Assembly: GCA_963709655.1 (NCBI GenBank)
Contig: CAVPXF010000023.1
Span: forward strand, 186,001 to 250,000
Direction of reading: 5' to 3'
Length of the DNA stretch: 64,000 nt
Origin: Roseiarcus sp963709655
GTDB taxonomy: Bacteria; Pseudomonadota; Alphaproteobacteria; Rhizobiales; Beijerinckiaceae
Shown: piece by piece, positions 18,743 through 27,181 of the stretch
How positions within the stretch are numbered: position 1 is the stretch's first letter
Layout: each line of letters opens with the position of its first letter
Position numbers and translations under genes: made by a program
The notes under the pieces: model-generated
What the model saw: only the letters and a program-made list of their open reading frames with translations
What the model was told of the DNA's origin: nothing
Database searches by the model: none

Positions 18743-18815
18743 CTTGCCTCGGAACAAATCAAGAACGAAATAGGCTAAAAAGAATGCGCCGTAAAGCGTT
18801 AGCCAACTCTTTACA

Positions 18816-18877
18816 TTTGGTTGCCCCAAGAGCCCTCACGACGGCGTTTGGTTGCCACAAGAGTCCTCACGACGGCG
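18816..18877. repeat. 31-bp tandem direct repeat (two copies)
   Basis: Copies at 18816-18846 and 18847-18877 begin TTTGGTTGCC and end CTCACGACGGCG, with two mismatches between them. They abut with no spacer, so this is not a CRISPR unit. They sit in the upstream region of the Gp37-TcmP operon and could be a binding site for a regulator, or a recombination scar at the edge of the transferred segment. Confidence 0.75.
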
Positions 18878-18904
18878 TTGGAACCATCGGCACGTTAGCC
18901 CAAC

Positions 18905-19114
18905 TCACCGCGCGCGCGGGCCGCCGGCGAGGCGGGAAAGATCGAAAGCATGGACGTCGCGCAAAAGCTCGATGAACCCCTCGACGCCATGATCGAAGCA
19001 CGCCTCGCCCTTGGCGGCGGTCACGTTCGAGGCGTCTCCCGCCAAGCGAAGCGCCCGAGAGCAAGACCGGGACATGCCTTCCGGCCAATCGTCGCAACGC
19101 TCGACGTCTCGACG
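18905..19114 (-). pseudogene. C-terminal remnant resembling the creatininase family
   Basis: An open minus-strand frame of about 69 codons ends at 18905. It reads CDDWPEGMSRS, ALRLAGDASNVTAAKGEA and HGVEGFIELLRDVHAFDLS, which looks like the C-terminal helix pair of creatinine-amidohydrolase-type proteins. Only the tail is left; the metal-binding N-terminal two thirds are absent and a stop lies just upstream. The match is by eye and weak. It borders the Gp37-TcmP module and may be what that insertion cut. Confidence 0.3.
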
Positions 19115-19168
19115 TCATGCCTGATCGGCCGGCCAGGACGCGGCGCCGCGATCACGCGCTGGGTAAGT

Positions 19169-19477
19169 TCATGCCGCGGCGCCCAATGGCTTCGAGCGTT
19201 CGATTCGCTTGCGCTGTCGAGGGCTGTTCATCGCCTCCCACAGATCGCTGCGCCGCTGGACGTTCAGCCAGAAATCGGGGCTGTTGCCGAACATGCGCGC
19301 CAGGATGAGGGCGGTGGCCGCCGTCACATTCCGCCGGCTGTTGCACAGCTCGCTGACGTGCTTACGCTGAACGCCCATGGCGTCGGCCAGCGCGGCCTGC
19401 GTAAGCCCCATCGGCTGCATGAACTCCTCGACCAGAATCTCGCCGACCGTGGCCGGCTTGCGCTTGGTCGTCAGCAT
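19169..19477 (-). CDS. higA: HigA family antitoxin
   Basis: 102 residues from MLTTKRKPATVGEIL. A helix-turn-helix (LTQAALADAMGVQRKHVSELCNS, about 24-46) is followed by the HigA signature ALILARMFGNSPDFWLNVQ. It would bind its own promoter and neutralise a RelE-like HigB toxin. higB normally precedes higA and overlaps it; here only a short in-frame tail (VYLDDHGYR, stop at 19486-19488) is upstream, so the toxin gene is lost or decayed and this antitoxin is solitary. An ATG 12 nt upstream is an equal alternative start. Confidence 0.85.
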   Translation of the reverse strand: MLTTKRKPATVGEILVEEFMQPMGLTQAALADAMGVQRKHVSELCNSRRNVTAATALILARMFGNSPDFWLNVQRRSDLWEAMNSPRQRKRIERSKPLGAAA

Positions 19478-19574
19478 GGCTCGCCTCATCGATAGCCGTG
19501 GTCGTCGAGATAGACGCCTACACTTGGCCCAGGCGCCTGCCAAGCAAAGCCAAGACGCCTCGGCGTCGAACCGC

Positions 19575-19850
19575 TTACGCCTCGGTCAGCACGGCGACCG
19601 GCAGCGGCCCGAGCCATTCGCGGAAGGGCGAGCGGACGTCGATTTCGCGGCCGCGAAAGGCGTAGACCCAGCGACCCTCGGGCAGGTTCGCGACCGCTTG
19701 CCGATCCGGCTTGGCGTCCCGTCTCGCCGGATAGCGCGCGACGACGACCGCCAGGCGCTCGGCGCCGCTTTGCCGCCGCCGGCGCCCGCATGCCCTCGCG
19801 ACAAGGGGTCCGTCTTTTCGCGGACGCCCCGACCGGCCGCATTGCTCGCT
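19575..19850 (-). other. possible decayed gene, unassigned
   Basis: A minus-strand frame ending at 19575 reads protein-like for about 70 codons (ERLAVVVARYPARRD, LPEGRWVYAFRGREIDVR, EWLGPLPVAVL) but has no ATG and no recognised family. It lies between the DUF2493 gene and higA on the same strand. It may be the damaged remainder of a gene formerly linked to either. Confidence 0.25.
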
Positions 19851-20219
19851 TCAGGCGCTGGACTTCGGCGGCGCGGGGATCTGGATGACCTCGATGTGTG
19901 CGGCTTTCGCCATTTCGATCATGTTTTCCGTGCCCACTCCGCCGGGAAACGCGACGACGAGATCGGGGGAGCCGGCCTCGATCATCCGCTGATTGCGGCT
20001 CAAGCCGTCCTCCGGGTCGACCCGGTGCCACTCCGGCAGAAAGTCCCATTCGAGGACGCCGTGCTCCCGCGCCCACTTGCCCGCCATGCGGTCCACGCCT
20101 CGCGCGTCTCCGTGAAGAAGCCGCTCGAACGGCCCGCGAGCCGCGAGCAGACGGTCCAAAGTCTTCCCCACAAAATCGCTGTCTTTGCCGTCGCGGCCAC
20201 CGCACACCAAGACTCTCAT
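19851..20219 (-). CDS. DUF2493 (SLOG-fold, YspA-like) protein
   Basis: 122 residues. MRVLVCGGRDGKD at the start, LLHGDARGVDRMAGKWA in the middle and DLVVAFPGGVGTENMIEMA near the end are the three blocks of DUF2493, a SLOG superfamily nucleotide-binding fold related to lysine decarboxylase-like and DprA-like proteins. SLOG proteins are thought to bind or cleave nucleotide-derived ligands; no specific ligand is known for this branch. The start is set at 20219 because GGGAG lies 8 nt upstream; an ATG 36 nt earlier has no site. Confidence 0.85.
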   Translation of the reverse strand: MRVLVCGGRDGKDSDFVGKTLDRLLAARGPFERLLHGDARGVDRMAGKWAREHGVLEWDFLPEWHRVDPEDGLSRNQRMIEAGSPDLVVAFPGGVGTENMIEMAKAAHIEVIQIPAPPKSSA

Positions 20220-20546
20220 AACGTGGACTCCCTTGTCCTCGTTCTTCCGCGCCAAGGATCGACGCCGCCCCTAAGTGCGACAGGTTTGCGCGGAGGTTCG
20301 CGCTCTCCTTGGATTTTTCCGGTCAAGCGTCACGACTGCGGCGACGGGCTCGACGGTCAAAGCTTCCATATTGCGCGTCGCCGGACAGCGCGCTGCCTTG
20401 TATGGGCCCTCTTGCCGCTCCCAGGCTGTCTCGGCAACGCGGCAAATCGCCGCTGCAGGGCCCGCGCCGATCTCCGCTTCACGTCGCGCCCCGACCTCGG
20501 CGGCTCTTAACTCCAAGTTATTCCGATTCCGCCACCCTGAGCGCCT
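20220..20546. other. intergenic, no gene seen
   Basis: 327 bp between divergent genes (DUF2493 on minus, membrane protein on plus). I see no open frame with family similarity, no strong hairpin and no clear promoter boxes. It must hold both promoters. Confidence 0.5.
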
Positions 20547-22022
20547 ATGTCCCTCGCCCTGCCCTATGCCCGCTCGGAATCCTCCGACGCTCGCGCCTCG
20601 GGCCTCATCGTCGCGCTCGTCGTCGCCACGCTCTTCGCCGTCGCCGCCTTCTCGCCCGGCGTGTTCAATGACGGGGACACGTGGTGGCATCTGACGACCG
20701 GCGAATGGATCCTCGACCACGGCGCCGTCCCGCGCGCCGATCCGTACAGCTATTCCATGCCGGGCGCCCCGTGGACGGCGCATGAGTGGCTGTCCGAGGT
20801 TTGTCTCGCCCTGGCCTTTCGCGCCGGCGGCTGGAGCGGCGTCGCGCTCCTGACCGCGGTTGCGGCCGCCTCAGCCGCGCTCGTCCTGGGCGTCAGGCTC
20901 GCCCGCGATCTCTCGGGCGCGGCGCTCGGCGTCGTCCTCGCGCTCGGCGTCGGGCTCTGGACGCCGACGCTGCTCGCCCGTCCGCACGTACTCGTGCTGC
21001 CGCTGGCTGCGCTGTGGACCGCGGCGCTTCTCGCCGCGCGCGACCGCGGCGCTGCGCCGCCTCTCAGACTCGCGCTCCTCATGACGGCATGGTCGAACAT
21101 GCACGGCGGCTTCATCTTCGGCCTCGCGCTGATCGGCCCGTTCGCCGCGGAAGCGGTGGGCGCCGCGCCGCGCGGCGCGCGCCTTTCGTCCGGCCGCGGC
21201 TGGGCCGTGTTCGCCTGCGCCGCCACGGCGGCGGCGCTCGTCAATCCGTTCGGGTTCGAAGCGCTCCTCTTCCCGTTCCGGCTGCTCGGCCTCGAGCATC
21301 TGTCGCGCATCGGCGAATGGGCGCCGCAGGACTTTGCCCATCCCTCCCCGATGGAGATCGCGCTGATCGCCCTCGTCGGCTTTGCGCTCGCCCGCCCGAT
21401 GGCGGCGCCGCCGATCCGCGTCGCGCTCGTCGCCGCGCTCCTCGCCATGACCCTCGCCCACACGCGCCACGCGCAGTTGCTGGGGCTCGTCGCGCCGATG
21501 CTGCTGGCGCGGCCGATCGCCCAGGCGATCGGGGCACCCGTTCCCGACGAGGCGGCGCTCGTTCAGCGGGTCGCGCTCTCCGCGAGCCTCGCTGCTGCGC
21601 TGGCCTTTGCGGCCTTGCTCGTCGCCTCCCCGATCGAGCGGAGCGACGGTCCCGGCGCGCCGATGGCGGCGCTCGCTGCCGTGCCGGCCGAGCTTCGCGA
21701 GCAGCCGGTCCTCAACGGCTACCGTTTCGGCGGCTATCTGATCTTCGCCCATGTGCGGCCATTCATCGACGGGCGGGCCGACATGTACGGCGGCGCCATG
21801 CTCGGCCTCTACGACAAGGTCGCCGGCGGCGACCCGGCCTCGGTCGAGGCGACGCTCGCCCGCTATCGCATCGCCTGGACGATCTTTCCGCCGAACGAGC
21901 GGATCGTCCCCTTCCTCGATCGCGAACCGGGCTGGCGGCGGCTCTATTCCGACAGCGTGGCGGTGGTGCATGTGCGCGACGCCGCCGGGCCGCCCAACCC
22001 CGCCGGCGACGCCTCCCGCTAG
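20547..22022 (+). CDS. polytopic membrane protein, GT-C glycosyltransferase-like
   Basis: 491 residues with about ten hydrophobic segments (residues 18-38, 96-130, 135-160, 170-200 and several more to 365) and a soluble C-terminal domain. The first loop has NDGDTWWHLTTGEWILDHG and DPYSYSMPG, a pattern seen in uncharacterised membrane proteins with a GT-C-like fold where an Asp in the first external loop is catalytic. The C-terminal part (LNGYRFGGYLIFAHVRPFIDGRADMYGG) is also conserved in that group. The lipid-linked donor and acceptor are unknown. The nearest start at 20547 gives a short cytoplasmic leader before segment one. It converges on marC. Confidence 0.65.
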   Translation: MSLALPYARSESSDARASGLIVALVVATLFAVAAFSPGVFNDGDTWWHLTTGEWILDHGAVPRADPYSYSMPGAPWTAHEWLSEVCLALAFRAGGWSGVALLTAVAAASAALVLGVRLARDLSGAALGVVLALGVGLWTPTLLARPHVLVLPLAALWTAALLAARDRGAAPPLRLALLMTAWSNMHGGFIFGLALIGPFAAEAVGAAPRGARLSSGRGWAVFACAATAAALVNPFGFEALLFPFRLLGLEHLSRIGEWAPQDFAHPSPMEIALIALVGFALARPMAAPPIRVALVAALLAMTLAHTRHAQLLGLVAPMLLARPIAQAIGAPVPDEAALVQRVALSASLAAALAFAALLVASPIERSDGPGAPMAALAAVPAELREQPVLNGYRFGGYLIFAHVRPFIDGRADMYGGAMLGLYDKVAGGDPASVEATLARYRIAWTIFPPNERIVPFLDREPGWRRLYSDSVAVVHVRDAAGPPNPAGDASR

Positions 22023-22069
22023 ACCCGGCGGCAGCGGTCGGAGACGAGCGGCCTCAGCGGTCAGTGCAG

Positions 22070-22714
22070 TCAGGTGATGCCGTGCATTTGCAGCGCCTCG
22101 ATCACGCCGTCGAAGATGAGCCCGACCCCAATCGCCGAGACGAAGAAGCCAACGATGCGGGTGGTCGCGTCGATCCCCATCGGCCCCAGCCATTTCGTCA
22201 GCCGGTCGGCGTAGGCGAGGCAGACGTAGGTGACGACCATGGTCACGACGATCGCCGCCGCGATGGCGACGAACGACAGCATCTCCTCGCTCGACTGTTT
22301 GATGGTCGCCGTCATGCCGATGATGGTGGCGATCGCGCCCGGGCCGAACATCAGCGGCATGGCGAGCGGGACGAAGGCGATGTTGGCGTCGGGACCGGCG
22401 GCGTCCGCGCCCGCGATCCCGCCGCCCTTGTCCGGCGTGAACAGCTCGAAGCCGATCTTCATCAGGATGATGCCGCCGACCACGCGAACCATGGCGAGCG
22501 GCACGCCGAAGATGCGCAGCATCAGCGTGCCGAAGACGAGAAAGAAGAAGCAGAGCAGCAGCGCGTAGACGCACGACTTGCGCGCCACGGCACGGTGGGT
22601 CGGCTCGTCCTTGCCGAAGAGGAGCTGCAGGTAGACCGGCAGCACCTCGAGCGGATTGATGATGGCGAGCAGCGTCGTAAACGTGCCCACGAACAGCGAC
22701 AGTTCCCGTTGCAT
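22070..22714 (-). CDS. MarC family integral membrane protein
   Basis: 214 residues with six membrane segments in the two-fold MarC arrangement. Conserved blocks: FTTLLAIINPLEVLPVYLQL near the N-terminus, RVVGGIILMKIGFELF in segment three, FVPLAMPLMFGPGAIATIIG at the second repeat and RIVGFFVSAIGVGLIFDGV at the end. The family was once tied to multiple antibiotic resistance, but that link was not upheld; its substrate is unresolved. The start at 22714 is supported by family length. It is followed on the same strand side by MFS and phosphatase genes at a 130-bp gap. Confidence 0.9.
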   Translation of the reverse strand: MQRELSLFVGTFTTLLAIINPLEVLPVYLQLLFGKDEPTHRAVARKSCVYALLLCFFFLVFGTLMLRIFGVPLAMVRVVGGIILMKIGFELFTPDKGGGIAGADAAGPDANIAFVPLAMPLMFGPGAIATIIGMTATIKQSSEEMLSFVAIAAAIVVTMVVTYVCLAYADRLTKWLGPMGIDATTRIVGFFVSAIGVGLIFDGVIEALQMHGIT

Positions 22715-22845
22715 GCGATTCGCCCCTCCGCGCCTCCGCCCCCCTTGGATAGCAAAGCGCCGGTCCAATGGCGCGCGCTTCTTTCGGATGCGCCTCCCCA
22801 AGAGCCGTCGGCCGTGAGACGCCGCTCCTCCCGACCCCGCGCCGC

Positions 22846-24060
22846 TCAGGTGCGCCCGCGCGCCGCCCGCCACACGAAGCACGCCATCGCCACGAGCGGA
22901 AATGCGAGTCCGATGGCGCTCGCCAACGGCCAGCCGGCGTGCGCATAGGCCCAGGCGCCGACCGCCGAGCCGATCGCGCCCGCGAGGAAGAAGGTCGCGA
23001 GATAGACGGCGTTGAGCCGGCCGCGCGCTTCCGGCTCGAGCGCGAACACCGCGCGGAACCCGAGCACAAGATTGGCCTGGACGCCGAAATCGATGGCGAC
23101 GGCTGCGACGACGAGCAAGGCGAGCGCCATCGAGGAGCCTTGCGGCGCGACAATCGTGAGGAGGAACCCCGCCACGACAAGGACGATTGCGCCGGCCGTC
23201 GCGGGCCCGGTCAGGCCGCGGTCGGCGAGCCGGCCGGCGATCGGCGCGGCGACGGCGCCCGAGACGCCCGCCACGCCGAACAGCGCAATGCCGCGTTGCG
23301 TGAACCCGTAGTGGGCGCCGGCAAGCAGGAGCGGCGAGGTGGTCCAGAACAGGCTGAAGGCGCTGAACAGACACGCCTGGTAGAAGGCGCGCAGGCGTAA
23401 GGTCGGGGTCGCGGCGGCGAGCCGCGCCATCGATCCGATCAGCGCCCCATATCCGAGCCGCGTCTGCGGCCTGCGAACGGGAAGCGTCCGCGACAAAAGG
23501 AGCGCGAGCGCGATCATGAGCGCGGCCGAGGCGGCAAACACCACGCGCCACGAGGAGGCCGAGGCGATGAAGCTCGCGACCGGTCGGGCCGCCATGATGC
23601 CGATCATCAGGCCGCTCGACACCAGTCCCACGACCCGCCCGCGGATCGCCTCCGGAGCGAGGTGAGCGGCGAGCGGAACCAGAATCTGCACGGCGACGGA
23701 GGCGAGCCCGACCGCGCCCATCGCCGCCAGAAAGGCCGGCGCCGAGGTCGCGATCGCCGCGAGCCCCAGCGCCAGCGCGCTCGCGGCGACGCAGAGAACG
23801 ACCAGCCGCCGGTTCTCGAACCGGTCGCCGAGCGGCACGATGAAAATGAGCCCGACGCCATAGCCGATCTGGGTCAAGGTCACGATCAGCCCGGCCGCGC
23901 CGGGCGCGAGGCCGAGCGCGGCGGCGATCGGGCCGGCCAGCGGCTGCCCGTAATAGATGTTGGCGACGATGAGCCCGCAAGCCGCCGCCAAGAGAAGGAT
24001 GGTCGCGCTCGAGATCTCGGGGCCTCGCTTCGCCTCGGGCGGCTTCGTCAGTCGATCCAC
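22846..24060 (-). CDS. MFS transporter
   Basis: About 404 residues with twelve membrane segments. GDRFENRR after segment two is the MFS loop motif, and LADRGLTG in the second half is its repeat. The N-terminal domain opening (AACGLIVANIYYGQPLAGPIAAALG) is typical of the YnfM/sugar-efflux-like branch annotated as arabinose or multidrug efflux; the substrate is unknown. The GTG at 24060 is chosen as start; it lies inside the 3' end of the histidine phosphatase gene (13-bp overlap), so the two are probably co-translated. Another GTG two codons upstream is possible. Confidence 0.85.
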   Translation of the reverse strand: MDRLTKPPEAKRGPEISSATILLLAAACGLIVANIYYGQPLAGPIAAALGLAPGAAGLIVTLTQIGYGVGLIFIVPLGDRFENRRLVVLCVAASALALGLAAIATSAPAFLAAMGAVGLASVAVQILVPLAAHLAPEAIRGRVVGLVSSGLMIGIMAARPVASFIASASSWRVVFAASAALMIALALLLSRTLPVRRPQTRLGYGALIGSMARLAAATPTLRLRAFYQACLFSAFSLFWTTSPLLLAGAHYGFTQRGIALFGVAGVSGAVAAPIAGRLADRGLTGPATAGAIVLVVAGFLLTIVAPQGSSMALALLVVAAVAIDFGVQANLVLGFRAVFALEPEARGRLNAVYLATFFLAGAIGSAVGAWAYAHAGWPLASAIGLAFPLVAMACFVWRAARGRT

Positions 24061-24656
24061 GCGCACTCGCCCTTCTCGAACGCGAGCGCCCGGCCCTGGA
24101 CGATCGGGGCCTCGGCCGCCTTTTCGGCGGGAACGCCGGCGATCAGCGTCATCAGCGCGCGGGCCACGCCCCCGTGCGAGACGACGAAGGCGTCGGCGGT
24201 GAGCGACTTCAGCCACGGCTCGAGGCGCCCGGCGAGCATGGCGTAACTCTCGCCCTTCGGCGGCACGAAGTCCCATTTGTCGGCGCGGCGCGCCATGCAG
24301 CCTTTGGGGTCGCGCGCGTAGATCTCCGGCCAGGTCATGCCCTCCCAGTCACCGAACGTGAGTTCCATCAGCGCGGGATCGAGCCGGTAGCGGCTGGGCG
24401 GAAGGCCCATGGCGTCGCGGGCGAACTCCATCGTTTCGCGCGTGCGCCTGAGCGGCGAGGCGACGAAGGCGTCCGCCGCCTCGAGCCGGTCGATGTCGGG
24501 CCCCAGGCGGGCGCGCAGCGTCCGCCCGACCGCGCGCGCCTGATCGCGCCCGCGGGCCCCGAGCGGAATGTCGCGCTGCCCCTGGAGCCGGTTCTCGGCG
24601 TTGTAGGGCGTCTCGCCGTGGCGCACGAAAATGAGGCGATGCGGAAAGGGGGACAA
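24048..24656 (-). CDS. histidine phosphatase family protein (phosphoglycerate mutase-like)
   Basis: About 202 residues. LIFVRHGETPYNAENRLQGQ contains the catalytic RHG, SPLRRTRETM the second Arg, ELTFGDWEGM the acid, and VVSHGGVARALM the second His. The domain is complete for phosphatase or cofactor-dependent mutase chemistry, but the substrate cannot be read from sequence. No ATG lies near the fold start: the likely start is TTG at 24656 with AGG upstream; the only ATG (24782) adds 42 residues that do not look like protein. It overlaps the following MFS gene. Confidence 0.85.
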   Translation of the reverse strand: MSPFPHRLIFVRHGETPYNAENRLQGQRDIPLGARGRDQARAVGRTLRARLGPDIDRLEAADAFVASPLRRTRETMEFARDAMGLPPSRYRLDPALMELTFGDWEGMTWPEIYARDPKGCMARRADKWDFVPPKGESYAMLAGRLEPWLKSLTADAFVVSHGGVARALMTLIAGVPAEKAAEAPIVQGRALAFEKGECAWID

Positions 24657-24810
24657 AGACAGAGGCCTTTCGGAAAACAGGTTTGATCGCGAACCGATTT
24701 GCTTTACCCAATGGCCCAAAGGCAAGGGGGCGACGCAGGCGGGTCGCTCGTGCGCTCGTCCCCCGCCCGAGGCTGGATGCAAGACGAAGGCCGCGCGGCG
24801 AGAGCCTCAA

Positions 24811-25587
24811 ATGGACGCTTTTAGGATGCTCTGGCTCGTCGATCGGCCGCTCTTGTTTTTCTCCGCGACGCTGATTCTGTTCATCGGCAGCACGGCGGCC
24901 GGGGTGGTCGCTCGCGTCCATGGGCACAAGCTGACATCGGCCGAACGGGCCGAATTCGATCTCGTCCGCAATGCGATGATGACGCTGCTCGGATTGTTGA
25001 TCGGCTTCGCCATTGCGATGGCGGTCAGCCGCTACGACCTGCGCAAGAGCCTGGAGGAATCCGAGGCGAACGCGATCGGCACGGAATACCTCCGGCTCGA
25101 CCTCATGCCGGCCGACGCTGCATCGCGCGCGCGCCCGCTCCTGCGCGCTTATGTCGAGGAACGCATCGCCTTCTACGCGCTCCTCGATTCCGACGAGCTG
25201 GCGAAGAACGCGGCCGACACGGCCAACACCATGACCGCGCTCTGGGCGGCGATCGCGCCCGCGACCAAAGCCAGTCCGACGGCGGTCACGGCGCTCGTCG
25301 CCGAAGGCATGAACGACGTCCTGAACTCCTATGGTTACACGGTGGCGGCGTGGCGGAACCGGCTGCCGGTCGAAGTCTGGCTGCTGATCATCGTCGTGGC
25401 CGCCTGCTGCAATTTCCTGATCGGCTTCGGCGCCGAACGGCTGTCCTCGGCCACGCACGCGATTCTGCCCCTGACCGCGTCGCTCGCCATTCTTCTGATC
25501 GCCGACGTCGAGGGGCCGCAAGCCGGCTTCGTGCGGGTCCATCCGATCAACCTGATCGACGCCGCAGCCTCGATCCGGGAGCGGTAA
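24811..25587 (+). CDS. DUF4239 membrane protein (bestrophin-like domain)
   Basis: 258 residues, four membrane segments in a 2+2 pattern: about 12-32 (LLFFSATLILFIGSTAAGVV), 55-75 (MMTLLGLLIGFAIAMAV), 185-205 and 218-235. The segment FAIAMAVSRYDLRKSLEESEANAIGTEYLRL between is split here: SRYDLRKSLEESEANAIGTE is the family's most conserved stretch. It is a distant relative of the protein at 10969-11751. Function is unknown. It is divergent from the histidine phosphatase gene. Confidence 0.8.
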   Translation: MDAFRMLWLVDRPLLFFSATLILFIGSTAAGVVARVHGHKLTSAERAEFDLVRNAMMTLLGLLIGFAIAMAVSRYDLRKSLEESEANAIGTEYLRLDLMPADAASRARPLLRAYVEERIAFYALLDSDELAKNAADTANTMTALWAAIAPATKASPTAVTALVAEGMNDVLNSYGYTVAAWRNRLPVEVWLLIIVVAACCNFLIGFGAERLSSATHAILPLTASLAILLIADVEGPQAGFVRVHPINLIDAAASIRER

Positions 25588-25746
25588 GGGAGGCTGCGGT
25601 TAGACGTCCAGGCGCCCGTGGGCGGACCCCCGTTGGGCTCAATGCGCCCACCGAATGGCGGAACGGGGCGACACCGATTGGACAAGGCTCTCAGGGTCGA
25701 TTCGCCATCCGCCCGGAGCCGCCCTTCGTTGAGGACCAACGCCTTG

Positions 25747-26508
25747 TTATCGGCCGAGATACAGCCTTCGCACGAGGTCATTCTCGCCAAGCTCGGCAGG
25801 GGATTTGCCCTCGAACGCGATCGAGCCGTGGACGATGACGTAGCCCCGGTCAGCCACGCGGATCGCCTGGTGAAAATTCTGCTCGGCCATGAGCACGGTC
25901 AGGCCGAGCCGGACTTTGAGCTCGGCGATGGCGTCGATCACCAGCTTGACGACGATCGGCGCGAGGCCGACCGACGGCTCGTCGATCAGGAGAATCTTCG
26001 GCTCCGCCATCAACGCGCGGGCGAGCGCAATCATCTGCTGCTCGCCGCCGCTCATGCTGCCGGCGGCCTGGTTTCGCCGTTCCGCGAGACGCGGAAAGAG
26101 ATCGTAGCTCGCTTCGAGGTTGCGACGGATGTGGGGCCGCGCCTCGCGGCGGAGCGCGCCGAGGAAGAGATTCTCCTCGACGCTGAGTTTCGGCAGGAGA
26201 TGGCGACCTTCGGGGACGAGGATCACCCCGCGCGCGACGATCTCCTCGGTCGCCAGTCCGACAAGTTCGACCAATTCGCCGCCGATCAGCGCGACGATGC
26301 TTCCGGCGGACGGACGGAGCAGGCCCATCACGCATTTCATGAGCGAGCTCTTGCCGTTGCCGTTCGTGCCGAGCAGCGCAACCGTCTCGCCCGCCCCAAC
26401 GGTCAGCGAAACGTCGTGCAAGGCGAGCACGTGGCCGTAGCTCGCCGATAAGCCGGATATGGCGAGGCTATTCTCCAAGGTAGGCTCTCTGGACCTCGAC
26501 GTTGGCAA
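25747..26508 (-). CDS. livF: branched-chain-amide type ABC transporter ATP-binding protein LivF
   Basis: 253 residues. Walker A GTNGNGKSS (about 47-55), signature MSGGEQQM, Walker B ILLIDEPSVGL and the H-loop-region Gln in MAEQNFHQ are all present; the short length and VPEGRHLLPKLSVEENL are LivF hallmarks. It energises import of the ligand bound by the protein at 29060-30325. It is the last gene of the livK-H-M-G-F operon on the minus strand and its 5' end overlaps livG by 41 bp. An internal start near LENSLAISG would remove the overlap. Confidence 0.93.
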   Translation of the reverse strand: MPTSRSREPTLENSLAISGLSASYGHVLALHDVSLTVGAGETVALLGTNGNGKSSLMKCVMGLLRPSAGSIVALIGGELVELVGLATEEIVARGVILVPEGRHLLPKLSVEENLFLGALRREARPHIRRNLEASYDLFPRLAERRNQAAGSMSGGEQQMIALARALMAEPKILLIDEPSVGLAPIVVKLVIDAIAELKVRLGLTVLMAEQNFHQAIRVADRGYVIVHGSIAFEGKSPAELGENDLVRRLYLGR

Positions 26509-27181
26509 GCACCTCGTCCGGTTCGCCGTCGGCGATCTTGCGCCCCGCGACCAAGACCACCAGCCTCTGCGAGAACGCCGTCACCGCCCGCATGATGTGC
26601 TCGATCATAACGATCGCGACCCCACGCTCGTTCATGCGCATCATGAGGGCGATGATCTCGTCGACCTCGGAATGCGAGAGTCCGGCCATCGCCTCGTCCA
26701 CGAAAAGAAGTTGCGGTTGAGCTACGGCCGCCCGTGCGAGGTCGAGCTTGCGCAAGTCGACTTGAGTCAAGTCCTCGGGCATCGCCGCGCGGCGACCGGC
26801 GAGGCCGACGAATTCAAGCGCTTCATCGATCACGCCTTCGCTCCCTCCCTTCGTTGCGAAGAAAAGCGGAACGCGCAGGTTGTCGGCGACCGTCAGTCCG
26901 CGAAACGGTCGCGGCAATTGGAAGCTGCGCACGAGGCCCGCGCGCACGCGCTGATGCGGCAGAAGCCGATCGATCCGCCGGTCCTTGAACCAGACGGCGC
27001 CGGTGTCGTTGCGGAGCGCGCCGCTGGCGCAGCCCACGAACGTGCTCTTGCCGGAGCCGTTCGGCCCGATCAACCCCACGCGCTCGCCTGCGCCGACGTG
27101 GAAGTGGACGTTGTCGAGCGCGACGAATCCGCCGAACCGCTTCGTCACGCTCTCGGCTCGAAAGAGGGGAAGCGCGCTCAC
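26468..27181 (-). CDS. livG: branched-chain-amide type ABC transporter ATP-binding protein LivG
   Basis: 237 residues. Walker A is GPNGSGKST, Walker B is LLFVDEAMAGLS and the H-loop His is in MIEHIMRAV. The signature loop is altered: LTQVDLRKLDLARA replaces the usual LSxGxxR, with no LSGGQ-like glycines, so this subunit may contribute only one competent site with LivF. The family often shows a relaxed signature in LivG (for example LPYGxQR), but this one is further off. The GTG start overlaps livM's stop (GTGA, 27178-27181), showing translational coupling. Confidence 0.9.
   Translation of the reverse strand: MSALPLFRAESVTKRFGGFVALDNVHFHVGAGERVGLIGPNGSGKSTFVGCASGALRNDTGAVWFKDRRIDRLLPHQRVRAGLVRSFQLPRPFRGLTVADNLRVPLFFATKGGSEGVIDEALEFVGLAGRRAAMPEDLTQVDLRKLDLARAAVAQPQLLFVDEAMAGLSHSEVDEIIALMMRMNERGVAIVMIEHIMRAVTAFSQRLVVLVAGRKIADGEPDEVLANVEVQRAYLGE

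Noticed and set aside
18816..18877. CRISPR-like repeat
   Set aside because: Only two units, directly abutting, with no spacer and no cas gene.
20871..23180. Very long minus-strand open frame across the membrane-protein gene
   Set aside because: High GC keeps the antisense frame open; composition is Arg/Ala-rich with no family match, while the plus-strand membrane protein and marC explain the DNA.
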